A stretch of 6,025 bases of DNA from Phycisphaerae bacterium (GCA_012514125.1 JAAZAW010000025.1:1-6025); one strand, 5' to 3'. Counted from the stretch's first letter, positions 1 to 6,025 are shown. Numbers and translations: made by a program. Notes: a model not told the origin generated them from the letters alone.

Positions 1-62
1 CGGGGGCTAATGTCACGATATCCCGATTTCGAAGCTCATACTGCCTGAAATAGTTTATTGAC

Positions 63-91
63 ATTAAAGTACCGCGCATTCAATAAGTCAA
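63..91 (-). promoter_or_regulatory. candidate leftward sigma70-type promoter
   Basis: On the minus strand TTGACT (91-86) is followed after exactly 17 bases by TTTAAT (68-63). Each hexamer matches the bacterial housekeeping consensus at five of six positions, and an A/T-rich stretch lies upstream (92-112). It sits past the terminator-like hairpin of the dacB unit, which is where a promoter for a next leftward gene would be expected. Transcription would begin near position 56. A plus-strand TTGACA at 58-63 overlaps it but has no good -10 partner. A/T-rich sequence produces such matches by chance, so this is only a candidate. Confidence 0.33.
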
Positions 92-118
92 TTCCGTATA
101 AAATAAGATGATTTCGAT

Positions 119-154
119 AAAGCCTGTTCAAGGTGGAATATTTCAGGCCTTTTT
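119..154 (-). terminator. terminator-like hairpin, possibly bidirectional
   Basis: The arms are 119-126 and 144-151, separated by a 17-base loop. Read leftward as RNA, the arms form eight pairs including one G-U, starting about 23 bases after the AsmA-like gene's stop codon. The U run is short because three U are used in the stem and are followed by A-U. Read rightward, the G/C core is five pairs with one A-C mismatch, but five T (150-154) follow. Position and form fit the end of the dacB/AsmA unit, perhaps shared with a convergent gene from the left. The long loop keeps confidence moderate. Confidence 0.42.
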
Positions 155-173
155 CTCGACTTCCCTTACCTTT

Positions 174-3100
174 TTATTTGACTGCTTTGCCGTCAAAAAA
201 AGTTTTGAGCGTATCGGAAATATTTTTTAGAGGTTTGGCAGAAATAGTCGGTTTTTGGATTGTCCCGCGAATCTCTATCTCGGAAATTTCCTGGGCCGCA
301 CCCTGCATTAATTCCGGCAAAACGGGTAAATTCTGAAGCTTTTTGGGCGTTCCCGATATCAGATCGACTTTGATCCGATCGTTGGAAATATTAATGTGTC
401 CCTGCCCGATCAGCGAAATCGCCGGACCGACCATTTCCACGTGCTGAATCTTCAGCAGGTATTTTTCCAGGGAGAATTCCGCGGTAATATCATGAAAACT
501 CGCAAGATTCGGAGGCTCTTTGCTCACCGATCGATGAATCTGAGCCATCATCGGCACCTTGAGCACCTCGGCTCCGAACACGTGCAGTATCCCGCCGCCC
601 ACCTGATTGGATTTGTCGCCAAATGTGCCGACCAGAAAAATCTCGCCGCTCATTTTTCCACTGATGGTATTTTCCGTAACATCAAGCCCCAGGGCATCGG
701 CTGCATCAATATTGTCAAGAGTCAGTTGAAGTCCGTACGTGGTTTTCGGGCCGATGAACTGAATTTTGCCCATTCCTAAAATTTCACCATTGGCATATTG
801 TGCCCGAAACGGATCGACGATCATGATCGGCTCGTTGATTGTTTTCGTCAGATAGGCTCGGAAGTTTTCCATTCGCCGATCGTTCCACTTGAAGGTCTGA
901 ACATTGAGCGAACCCTCGACGGCGAACTTTGAATCCGCCGTCAATTGCGAAAGTCGTCCGACATATTCCAGGTTAATCGGGGCGGACGGATCGAAAAAAT
1001 CCATCCTTACCTGATCGAGTTCCACCTTTCCCTCAAGTTCCCAGCCATACAGTTTTTCAGGCGTCAATTCAATTTTGACATTGCTTAGCGAACAGCGAAT
1101 CGCTCCGCCCGGCTCGCATTTAAGAACACTACCGCCGTTTTCCCCCAATACCGATAAAAGCTTTTCGGTCACCGCGATTCGCTGAGCCTGAAAGTTCTTG
1201 AACCCGATCGTCGTCTTTTGTGGATCATGATCGATCGCCGCATCAAGACGCAGGGGGAATCGTCCCTCACAAACACCCGTAATACCCTTAAGCAACGTTT
1301 GGCCTTGACTGATCGTGACCTGCCCCGTCAATGCAGTTACCGGCGAGATACCTTTATAATTCGCGGAATTCTTCAATAGTTCAATCAGCACCCGCCAATT
1401 TAGCGGCTGATCGTCTTTTTTCGTCAAATCGATTTTCGCGTCAATTCGGCCTGTGGGTGAAAAATCATCCCACAACGACCGGTGTTCTTTTCCCAATGCA
1501 CTGCGCAGCATCGAATCGACCGGTACATTCTTCGCGTCGATTTTTAACGAAAAACCTGCCGGATCTCGCGTCAGGTCAACCGTTCCTGCCGCCAATATTT
1601 TGCGGGAATCGTGTGCTGAAACAAATTGTTTAATTTGAACGCTCCCGGGGGCAACGATAAATTGACCCGCCAGGCCATCGATCGGATAAGGGAAATCATG
1701 ATAGCAGACGCTACCGTCCGACAAAGTGCAATCGAAGCGATACTCCAACGCCGTATTCGGTCGTTTGACGATCTCGCCCCGAATCTCCGCCTTGCCCTTC
1801 AAATTGCAATCATCCACCATTTTACGAGTCGATTCCGGCAAAACCTTCACCAGGTCCTCGTCAATACAAACATTCTTCGTGAAAATTTCAAGCTGAACAT
1901 CGGGATTGGGGGTATTGATCCGATCCACCGAACCTGCCAGTGTCAAATGCGCCGAACCATGCCGTCCCGTAATATTGTTCAACTTCAACAAATTGTTTTT
2001 CAGCACCAATGTTCCGCCAAGATGATCGATTGTGTAAGGAAAGGCCCGATAGGTCGCCGAGGTTTCAAAAAGCCGGGCCGTGATATCGGTCTTCCACGGT
2101 TGATCTTCGCCATAAGGCTGATAAAGACGAATCCGCGTATCGGCAAAACCCGAAGGATTAAACTGTGTGAAAATAGCCTTGTAACGTTCAGGCAACGCCG
2201 CCAGCAAGTCGGAATTCAACGGTGTCTGTCTCGATGTAATGTCCAGATCGATCTCCGCGTATTTTGATGCCTCCGAAATCGTGCCGTTAACCAGCACATC
2301 GCCCGGTCCCGTCTTTCCTTCGACCTGAACCAGTTCAAATTGTCCGTCGGTGATTTTTACCTTTCCTGTGATCTCGTCAACGCGATAAGGAAATTTAAAA
2401 TATTCAGCGCTTAATCGTCTCGGTTCGATCAATCCCGAAATAGTCACCGCCGGTGACCGTTGCGGGTTGGAATCAACCGCCAGATTGAAATCCAATTTCC
2501 CAATCGGCTTGAAATCATGGAAAAAGCATCGAATCTTCCAGGGAATATTCGTTTCGATATACTCCTGCACCTTCGGATCCGTATAATTCGGACAATCAAA
2601 CCCCTCACATGCCGCCGTCAACGTAAAATCAGGAATCCCTTCTGCGTTGAAACCGCTTCGCAGTTCACCTTCAATTTGGCACTTCGCCCCGTTAAGCAGC
2701 CCCGTCAGTTTCGGGATAATAATCCGTTCATTCTCCAGAATCACCTTCCCCGCCAAATCCGACAGATTAAAAAACGCCGTTTCCGACGAACTCGCCAGTT
2801 CATTTCGAGTCGTTGGAACTTTGCCCTTCACACCATCAAGCATCAGGACAATCCGCGGACTTTCCGAGGGAATATAGGCAAAATCCGATACCCGGATATT
2901 CCCGGAAAGATGTAACGGCTTGCTCCATGTTTTTATCGATTCAGGTAAATTCGCCTGCAAGTCATCCAGTCCGATCGAACTCATCGAGCCGCTGCGTATC
3001 CGAAAGTCTTTTTGCTCAACATCAAGATCGATCGTCGGTCCCTGGACCTTCGGCGTCCAAGTCTTTAAATGAATCCGGTAAAAATCCTTGTGGTTCTGCG

Positions 3101-3692
3101 GGGTCGCCTGTGCGGAAAAGAAATATTCCCCCAGCGTGCTTCTTTCTTTACCCTCGATTCGGCTCAGAACAATCTTACCGTCATTCAAAACGATCGGCGG
3201 ACTGATGTTCAATTGCCGCGGCTCCCCGGCTTTACTGCCGGGGTTGATCAACATCGTCTGCCAGTTCCACAGATTATTTGAAGCGACCTGAGTAAAATAA
3301 AACTCCGGCTGATCCACCGTGATCATCCCAAGCCTGAACCTGAGCCCCAGAAATCCTGTCCGGCGAAGCTTCACATGAAACTTGCTCGCACGAAGAAGCA
3401 AACCGTTGTCCTCGGTAAATTCCGGTACGCCCGCGAGCTTGTCTTTTGGAACCAGAACTCGAACGTCGCGGAACGTCACGCCCTCGATCAACGAAAGTTT
3501 CGACGATCCAATCCGGATTTCCGTCCCCGTCAGTTCCTCGATCGACTGGGTGATACTTCCGATTAACTGGTCCGGTGAAAAATAGTAATTCACCGCGTAA
3601 GGAAGGATCATCAATCCGCCCAGAATGATAAACGACGAAAGGCCCAGTAAAAGCAGCCCTGTTTTATTATTCGAAATCCTCTTGTATGTCAT
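174..3692 (-). CDS. AsmA-like inner-membrane-anchored periplasmic protein (AsmA/YhdP/TamB-type)
   Basis: This 1172-residue protein has a short basic N-terminus (K4, R5, K10) and a single hydrophobic segment at about 11-37. It should therefore be anchored in the inner membrane with the rest in the periplasm. Residues 54-79 (LTGTEIRIGSSKLSLIEG and following) match the AsmA-family entry pattern just after the membrane helix. The middle is beta-rich and repetitive, with a Y-x-x-FPY signature at 431, 548 and 664 and a degenerate copy at 779. Residues about 1010-1155 resemble the AsmA C-terminal domain: GGGILHVFGAEVLKVPMM at 1032-1049, an F-x-x-I-x-A-x-F block near 1066-1073, and a closing IEIRGTIQKPTISAKPL. 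In the family, such proteins form long hydrophobic grooves linked to phospholipid transport or outer-membrane homeostasis; the substrate here is inferred. The ATG lies inside the end of dacB (26-bp overlap), with GGAG four bases upstream. The family is clear, the exact subfamily is not, and no gene symbol is assigned. Confidence 0.9.
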   Translation of the reverse strand: MTYKRISNNKTGLLLLGLSSFIILGGLMILPYAVNYYFSPDQLIGSITQSIEELTGTEIRIGSSKLSLIEGVTFRDVRVLVPKDKLAGVPEFTEDNGLLLRASKFHVKLRRTGFLGLRFRLGMITVDQPEFYFTQVASNNLWNWQTMLINPGSKAGEPRQLNISPPIVLNDGKIVLSRIEGKERSTLGEYFFSAQATPQNHKDFYRIHLKTWTPKVQGPTIDLDVEQKDFRIRSGSMSSIGLDDLQANLPESIKTWSKPLHLSGNIRVSDFAYIPSESPRIVLMLDGVKGKVPTTRNELASSSETAFFNLSDLAGKVILENERIIIPKLTGLLNGAKCQIEGELRSGFNAEGIPDFTLTAACEGFDCPNYTDPKVQEYIETNIPWKIRCFFHDFKPIGKLDFNLAVDSNPQRSPAVTISGLIEPRRLSAEYFKFPYRVDEITGKVKITDGQFELVQVEGKTGPGDVLVNGTISEASKYAEIDLDITSRQTPLNSDLLAALPERYKAIFTQFNPSGFADTRIRLYQPYGEDQPWKTDITARLFETSATYRAFPYTIDHLGGTLVLKNNLLKLNNITGRHGSAHLTLAGSVDRINTPNPDVQLEIFTKNVCIDEDLVKVLPESTRKMVDDCNLKGKAEIRGEIVKRPNTALEYRFDCTLSDGSVCYHDFPYPIDGLAGQFIVAPGSVQIKQFVSAHDSRKILAAGTVDLTRDPAGFSLKIDAKNVPVDSMLRSALGKEHRSLWDDFSPTGRIDAKIDLTKKDDQPLNWRVLIELLKNSANYKGISPVTALTGQVTISQGQTLLKGITGVCEGRFPLRLDAAIDHDPQKTTIGFKNFQAQRIAVTEKLLSVLGENGGSVLKCEPGGAIRCSLSNVKIELTPEKLYGWELEGKVELDQVRMDFFDPSAPINLEYVGRLSQLTADSKFAVEGSLNVQTFKWNDRRMENFRAYLTKTINEPIMIVDPFRAQYANGEILGMGKIQFIGPKTTYGLQLTLDNIDAADALGLDVTENTISGKMSGEIFLVGTFGDKSNQVGGGILHVFGAEVLKVPMMAQIHRSVSKEPPNLASFHDITAEFSLEKYLLKIQHVEMVGPAISLIGQGHINISNDRIKVDLISGTPKKLQNLPVLPELMQGAAQEISEIEIRGTIQKPTISAKPLKNISDTLKTFFDGKAVK
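1323..2402 (-). repeat. internal protein repeats of about 116 residues in the AsmA-like protein
   Basis: Residues 431-790 contain four successive blocks in the same register: YFKFPYRVDEITG at 431-443, YRAFPYTIDHLGG at 548-560, YHDFPYPIDGLAG at 664-676 and the degenerate YKGISPVTALTG at 779-790. Spacing of the tyrosines is 117, 116 and 115 residues. Between them a second shared block recurs, of the form L-x-x-x-LP followed by D/N-F/C-x-P/L-x-G (for example LAALPERYKAIFTQFNPSG at 497-515 and VKVLPESTRKMVDDCNLKG at 615-633), and each unit ends in an I/V-x-G/A-type strand. Fainter copies may precede (L310-G315) and follow (about 897-912). This looks like a repeating beta-groove architecture. It is a protein-level repeat; the DNA has diverged. 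Confidence 0.75.
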
Positions 3693-5199
3693 CCGTCTCC
3701 GGTTCCGGTTCTGGCAGGCATGGGGTTGCTCCAGGTTGGTCCTTTACTGCCTTGGCTAACTCAACACATATTCTATCCGAAATCGACTTCACTTGCCAGA
3801 GTTTCCCCGTCGGAGAAAAATTATACAGCATGGAAAAAATATACTCAGGCTCCTTCTGATTATTCACCACATATCCGCTTAACGCGCTCACTCCCGCAAT
3901 ATATCCCGTCTTCGCATAGACTCGCCCAGCCGCCGGCGTTCCCCGCAGACGTTTGCGAAGCGTCCCCGATTGACCCGCCACCGCCAGCGTATCCATAAAA
4001 GATCGATTCCACGATTGCTGCTGTGCAAAATATAAAAGTTTCGCAATTGTACCGGCGCTGACGCGATTGTATCGACTCAATCCGCTGCCGTCGTCGATTC
4101 GTAAATCTTTGACGGAAATTTTCAGTTCCGTCTCCAGGAATGATTTTACCGCCTGCTCGCCGTTGGCCCACGAACCGACGGGCAACTCCGAAGTTTTCCT
4201 GCTGAAATCAAATCCCATTCGTTTGATCAAACATTCGGCGAAAAAATTCTGACTGTCCCTGTTCGCCCGAAGTGCCGCACAAAAAATCGGGGTGCGATAT
4301 TGACCCACTATCGTCAATTCATCGGGAAGGTCTCCATTGGCTTTACGAACTTTGCGAAATTCCACCGTCCCATCGATGCTGATACCATACGCGTTAAATC
4401 GGTTACGTAGAACGTTGGCAAAAAATAACGTCGGGTCCTGCACCGTAAAACACACCGGCCCCGCGGAACGGGAACCCAGCGTAACTCGCACTTTCAACTT
4501 GTGGAGCGATTCCCATGCCGGACTGATCAGGGTCTGTGCCGATTTCGCCCTCAGCCAGATCGGTTCGACCTCCATATCCTCCACCGCAGGAGCAATAATC
4601 AACTGCGCCCGGCGTTCATCATCAAAACCCACCGATAGGTCCAGGCAATTATCATTCAGGTTCAATCCGCTCACCGGCGCCGCGTACCAGTTGCCCAACT
4701 GATTGCCAGGCCAGTTCGGATGGCAAAGCTGACGATCAAAAATCGAGTCGTCAAAAATAAAGTTACCCGATACCTTCGTCACCCCCGACTTTCTCAGAGT
4801 AATCGCCCACTGGTCGAACGTATCCGTGACCGGGTCCATCAATTCCGGATCGCCGAACCCCGGATCACCCCCGCCGATAACGATATAGTCCTCACCGCGT
4901 CCGGCCAGGATCGTCGCAAATTCAAACTCCGGGCCAAGGGTGGCGATCGCGCTGATTGTCGTAACCAGTTTCTGGTTGCTTGCCGGTGCTACCGCCTGGT
5001 CCGCATTGGCCTGAAAAATCAATTTACCCGTCTTCGCCGAAAGGACGACCACACTGTAGTCACACTTGAAACTCCCCAGCGGAGACAATTGCTGTTGAAT
5101 AAGAGTCTCAAGCGACTCTGCCGAACACCAGGCGGTAAAACACGACAACGACAAAAAACAAACAATAAAAAATTGGGATAATTTCGAAATAATCTTCAT
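3667..5199 (-). CDS. dacB: D-alanyl-D-alanine carboxypeptidase/endopeptidase, PBP4 type (peptidase family S13)
   Basis: This 510-residue exported serine peptidase hydrolyses D-Ala-D-Ala termini and/or D-Ala-meso-DAP crosslinks of peptidoglycan in the periplasm. Residues 1-27 form a signal peptide (K2, K6, hydrophobic core 9-22, likely cleavage after CSA at 27). The three active-site motifs of the family are present in order: SNQK at 74-77 (nucleophile S74, K77) in APASNQKLVTT; SGLSRYN at 372-378, the family form of the second (SxN) box, within DDGSGLSRYN; and KTG at 430-432 in VYAKTGYIAG. The roughly 300 residues between the first and second motifs fit the inserted domains of PBP4-type enzymes. 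The glycine-rich GGGDPGFGDPEL at 109-120 is also typical. The C-terminus is an acidic tail (PEPEPETDDIQEDFE) that overlaps the next gene. No in-frame start exists upstream before a TAA. The Shine-Dalgarno is weak: AAGG is 15 bases from the ATG. Whether endopeptidase or carboxypeptidase activity dominates cannot be read from sequence. Confidence 0.94.
   Translation of the reverse strand: MKIISKLSQFFIVCFLSLSCFTAWCSAESLETLIQQQLSPLGSFKCDYSVVVLSAKTGKLIFQANADQAVAPASNQKLVTTISAIATLGPEFEFATILAGRGEDYIVIGGGDPGFGDPELMDPVTDTFDQWAITLRKSGVTKVSGNFIFDDSIFDRQLCHPNWPGNQLGNWYAAPVSGLNLNDNCLDLSVGFDDERRAQLIIAPAVEDMEVEPIWLRAKSAQTLISPAWESLHKLKVRVTLGSRSAGPVCFTVQDPTLFFANVLRNRFNAYGISIDGTVEFRKVRKANGDLPDELTIVGQYRTPIFCAALRANRDSQNFFAECLIKRMGFDFSRKTSELPVGSWANGEQAVKSFLETELKISVKDLRIDDGSGLSRYNRVSAGTIAKLLYFAQQQSWNRSFMDTLAVAGQSGTLRKRLRGTPAAGRVYAKTGYIAGVSALSGYVVNNQKEPEYIFSMLYNFSPTGKLWQVKSISDRICVELAKAVKDQPGATPCLPEPEPETDDIQEDFE
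3697..3700 (-). promoter_or_regulatory. ribosome binding site of the AsmA-like gene
   Basis: GGAG on the minus strand ends four bases before the ATG at 3692-3690. It lies inside the last codons of dacB, so ribosomes finishing dacB pass over it. The spacing is short but usable, and it supports this start. The membrane helix begins within 11 residues of this methionine, and the next methionine (residue 27) lies within the helix. Confidence 0.5.
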
Positions 5200-5249
5200 A
5201 TCAAAAACAAATGACCTTACTTATAAACTTCATAAAAATCACATCTTCC

Positions 5250-5279
5250 AAAAAAACGCGCTACAAGGGCCTTGTTCGC
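5250..5279 (-). terminator. hairpin plus T-run: candidate attenuator in the dacB leader
   Basis: On the minus strand ACAAG-GCC-CTTGT (5275-5263) forms a five-pair stem with a three-base loop. It is extended across a small internal loop by GCG (5279-5277) pairing with CGC (5260-5258). One G follows and then seven T (5256-5250), the form of an intrinsic terminator. It lies about 50 bases before the dacB start codon with no leftward gene ahead of it. It could therefore attenuate dacB transcription if the promoter is farther right, or simply block stray transcription. The reverse orientation gives the same stem followed by only four T. Confidence 0.45.
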
Positions 5280-5288
5280 CGTTTTCCA

Positions 5289-5330
5289 TCAGCACCAGGC
5301 ACTTGGCACATCTTCCAACTTCCAACTTTT
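5289..5330. repeat. imperfect heptad-phased stretch
   Basis: The bases fall into six successive 7-mers: TCAGCAC, CAGGCAC, TTGGCAC, ATCTTCC, AACTTCC and AACTTTT. The first three share GCAC in the same phase, and the last three share CTT. CTTCCAA is an exact tandem pair at 5312-5325. This is a short degenerate tandem repeat with a 7-base period; no function can be assigned. Confidence 0.4.
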
Positions 5331-5351
5331 AACCACATCTTATCCTATCGG

Positions 5352-5380
5352 TTGAATAATCCTCTTTCCATGATTATCAT
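5352..5380 (+). promoter_or_regulatory. candidate promoter of amrB
   Basis: TTGAAT (5352-5357) and TATCAT (5375-5380) are separated by exactly 17 bases. They match the housekeeping consensus at four and five of six positions. Transcription would begin near 5387, giving a leader of about 37 bases with a good ribosome binding site at 5412-5416. The -10 lies inside the 12-bp palindrome listed next, so a repressor bound there would compete with polymerase. Confidence 0.5.
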
Positions 5381-5385
5381 GATAA
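5374..5385. promoter_or_regulatory. 12-bp perfect palindrome, possible operator
   Basis: TTATCATGATAA is its own reverse complement. It covers the candidate amrB -10 and also contains most of a leftward -10-like GATAAT (5378-5373). It overlaps a second symmetrical run, ATGAT-T-ATCAT, at 5370-5380. The position is typical of an operator in a divergent promoter region, but the sequence is A/T-rich and no regulator gene is present in the window. Confidence 0.35.
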
Positions 5386-5411
5386 AGTAAAATAAGAATC
5401 AGGAAGAATTT

Positions 5412-5416
5412 GGGAG
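5412..5416 (+). promoter_or_regulatory. ribosome binding site of amrB
   Basis: GGGAG lies seven bases before the ATG at 5424-5426, a near-ideal Shine-Dalgarno arrangement. It fixes the start of this gene, which runs off the window and so cannot be judged by its full length. Confidence 0.75.
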
Positions 5417-5423
5417 ATTGAAC

Positions 5424-6025
5424 ATGAATATTCGTAAACCCATCGTCGTCGGACAATTTTATCCTGCTGAAAAAGCCTCCCTGCAGCAGGCTCTGGATGA
5501 ATTATTAAGCATCGAACCCCTCGACGAAACTTCTCTTCCCGCTAAAATTATCGCCGGCATCGTCCCCCACGCAGGTTGGGTCTGTTCAGGCGCCGTTGCA
5601 GGCAAAGTCTTTCGAGCCATTCAAAGCCGAGGCCCCGTCGAAACTTTCGTTCTATTCGGTGCCGTCCACCGCTACGGACTGAACCGATCCGCCATATTCA
5701 GTTCTGGACAATGGGAAACGCCACTCGGCTCCATCGAAATCGACCAGACCCTGGCCGAGCAAATCCTCGCCGAAACCGATCTTGTCACGGATAATCCCCA
5801 GGCCCACATGGGCGAACACAGTCTGGAAGTACAAATTCCTTTCATCCAGCGGCTTTTTCCCCACGCCAGGATCGTGCCGATCATGATTCCATCCAACAAT
5901 CTTGCCCTCGAAACAGGCCAGGCTATTGGTCGAATCTTGAAAACCTCGCCAACTCCCGTCGTTTGCATCGGTTCCACCGATCTGACCCACTATGGCCCCG
6001 CCTACGCGATGACCTCGCATGGCAG
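5424..6025 (+). CDS. amrB: AmmeMemoRadiSam system protein B (Memo-like), partial, 3' end beyond the window
   Basis: Two hundred codons are present and the frame is open at the right edge. Memo-family proteins are usually about 260-300 residues, so roughly the last quarter or more is missing. The family signatures visible are VVGQFYPA at 8-15, VPHAGWVCSG at 47-56 (H49), the GAVH block at 79-82 (H82), HMGEHSLEVQIPF at 128-140 and STDLTHYGP at 184-192 (D186, H189). H49, H82 and the D/H pair correspond to the metal-site residues known from human MEMO1 and the related LigB-type extradiol dioxygenase fold; the cysteine ligand lies beyond the edge. The protein should be cytosolic, with no signal peptide. 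In bacteria it is encoded with or near an AMMECR1-domain protein and a radical SAM enzyme. The chemistry of that system is not established. The missing part could also carry a fused AMMECR1 domain. Confidence 0.93.
   Translation, partial: MNIRKPIVVGQFYPAEKASLQQALDELLSIEPLDETSLPAKIIAGIVPHAGWVCSGAVAGKVFRAIQSRGPVETFVLFGAVHRYGLNRSAIFSSGQWETPLGSIEIDQTLAEQILAETDLVTDNPQAHMGEHSLEVQIPFIQRLFPHARIVPIMIPSNNLALETGQAIGRILKTSPTPVVCIGSTDLTHYGPAYAMTSHG

Larger units (their letters stand above)
1..173. other. left-edge non-coding stretch
   Basis: No convincing gene is visible in these bases. All three rightward frames close within the first 55 bases. One leftward frame stays open to the edge from an ATG at 77-79, but it is only 26 codons long and lacks a clear ribosome binding site. 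The stretch is A/T-rich from about 50 to 175. What can be supported is a hairpin just after the end of the AsmA-like gene and a promoter-like sequence pointing left, each listed separately. A neighbouring gene probably lies immediately beyond the left edge, but its direction cannot be settled from here. Confidence 0.5.
5240..5341 (-). repeat. direct repeats in the dacB upstream region
   Basis: The 12-mer TTGGAAGATGTG (minus-strand reading) occurs twice without mismatch, at 5251-5240 and 5318-5307. A shortened copy, AAGATGTG, lies at 5341-5334. Two exact 12-mers in a 224-base gap would be expected by chance only rarely. They flank the hairpin at 5250-5279. They could be regulator binding sites or traces of local duplication; nothing in the sequence decides which. 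Confidence 0.5.

Noticed and set aside
1..79. Leftward reading frame of 26 codons from an ATG at 77-79, open at the left edge
   Set aside because: It is too short to distinguish from chance, lacks a ribosome binding site, and conflicts with the candidate promoter whose -10 lies inside it. More sequence to the left would settle it.
1626..2267. Rightward frame of 213 codons
   Set aside because: It lies wholly antisense to the repeat region of the AsmA-like gene, is rich in Arg/Ile/Gln as expected from a complementary frame, and shows no recognisable motif or ribosome binding site.
3860..4171. Leftward frame of 103 codons inside dacB in another frame
   Set aside because: It overlaps the KTG and SGLSRYN region of dacB, and its translation is a glycine/arginine-rich out-of-frame product without a family match that I recognise.
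5148..5155. Possible lipoprotein attachment cysteine (C20 or C25) in the dacB signal peptide
   Set aside because: The residues before either cysteine (SLS and TAW) do not fit a lipobox, whereas CSA at 25-27 fits a signal peptidase I site.
4720..5181. Rightward frame of 153 codons antisense to dacB
   Set aside because: It is a basic, low-information shadow of a gene with all its catalytic motifs on the other strand.
5220..5225. TATAAG as a -10 box for dacB on the minus strand
   Set aside because: No acceptable -35 is found at 16-18 bases upstream, so I did not list a promoter there.
5652..6020. Leftward frame of 122 codons antisense to amrB
   Set aside because: The opposite strand encodes clear Memo-family motifs with a good ribosome binding site; this frame has neither.

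Overview
This window carries three protein-coding genes in two divergent transcription units, all ordinary chromosomal in character, with no RNA gene, mobile element or CRISPR array that I can see. The two envelope proteins (an exported D,D-peptidase and an inner-membrane-anchored AsmA-like protein) indicate a diderm bacterium. The style of the AsmA-like protein and the presence of an AmmeMemoRadiSam gene would suit a Planctomycetota/Phycisphaerae-type or another mostly anaerobic lineage, but this assignment is an inference from protein style and not a demonstrated identity. Base composition looks close to balanced and even across the genes, with no sign of recent transfer.

Layout: positions 1-173 are a left-edge non-coding stretch with a bidirectional terminator-like hairpin just past the end of the leftward unit and a reasonable leftward promoter match beyond it. 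Positions 174-5199 hold a leftward two-gene unit. The first gene (3667-5199) encodes a PBP4-type D-alanyl-D-alanine carboxypeptidase/endopeptidase. Overlapping its end by 26 bp is the start of a 1172-residue AsmA-like protein (174-3692). Positions 5200-5423 are a 224-bp divergent intergenic region that is unusually structured: a hairpin followed by seven T on the dacB-sense strand, a 12-bp direct repeat, a heptad-phased stretch, and a 12-bp perfect palindrome over the -10 of a good rightward promoter. Positions 5424-6025 are the first 200 codons of amrB, a Memo-like protein, cut by the right edge.

How the genes work together: the D,D-peptidase trims or opens peptidoglycan crosslinks in the periplasm, while AsmA-like proteins span the same compartment and are associated with moving or distributing lipids between the two membranes. 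Their overlapping arrangement suggests co-translation of two envelope-maintenance functions. amrB is a separate unit; its known partners (a radical SAM enzyme and an AMMECR1-domain protein) would be expected beyond the right edge or elsewhere.

The most notable points are the regular module of about 116 residues, marked by a Y-x-x-F-P-Y signature, in the middle of the AsmA-like protein, and the possible attenuator plus repeats in the intergenic region. I do not see a clearly new biological system here.
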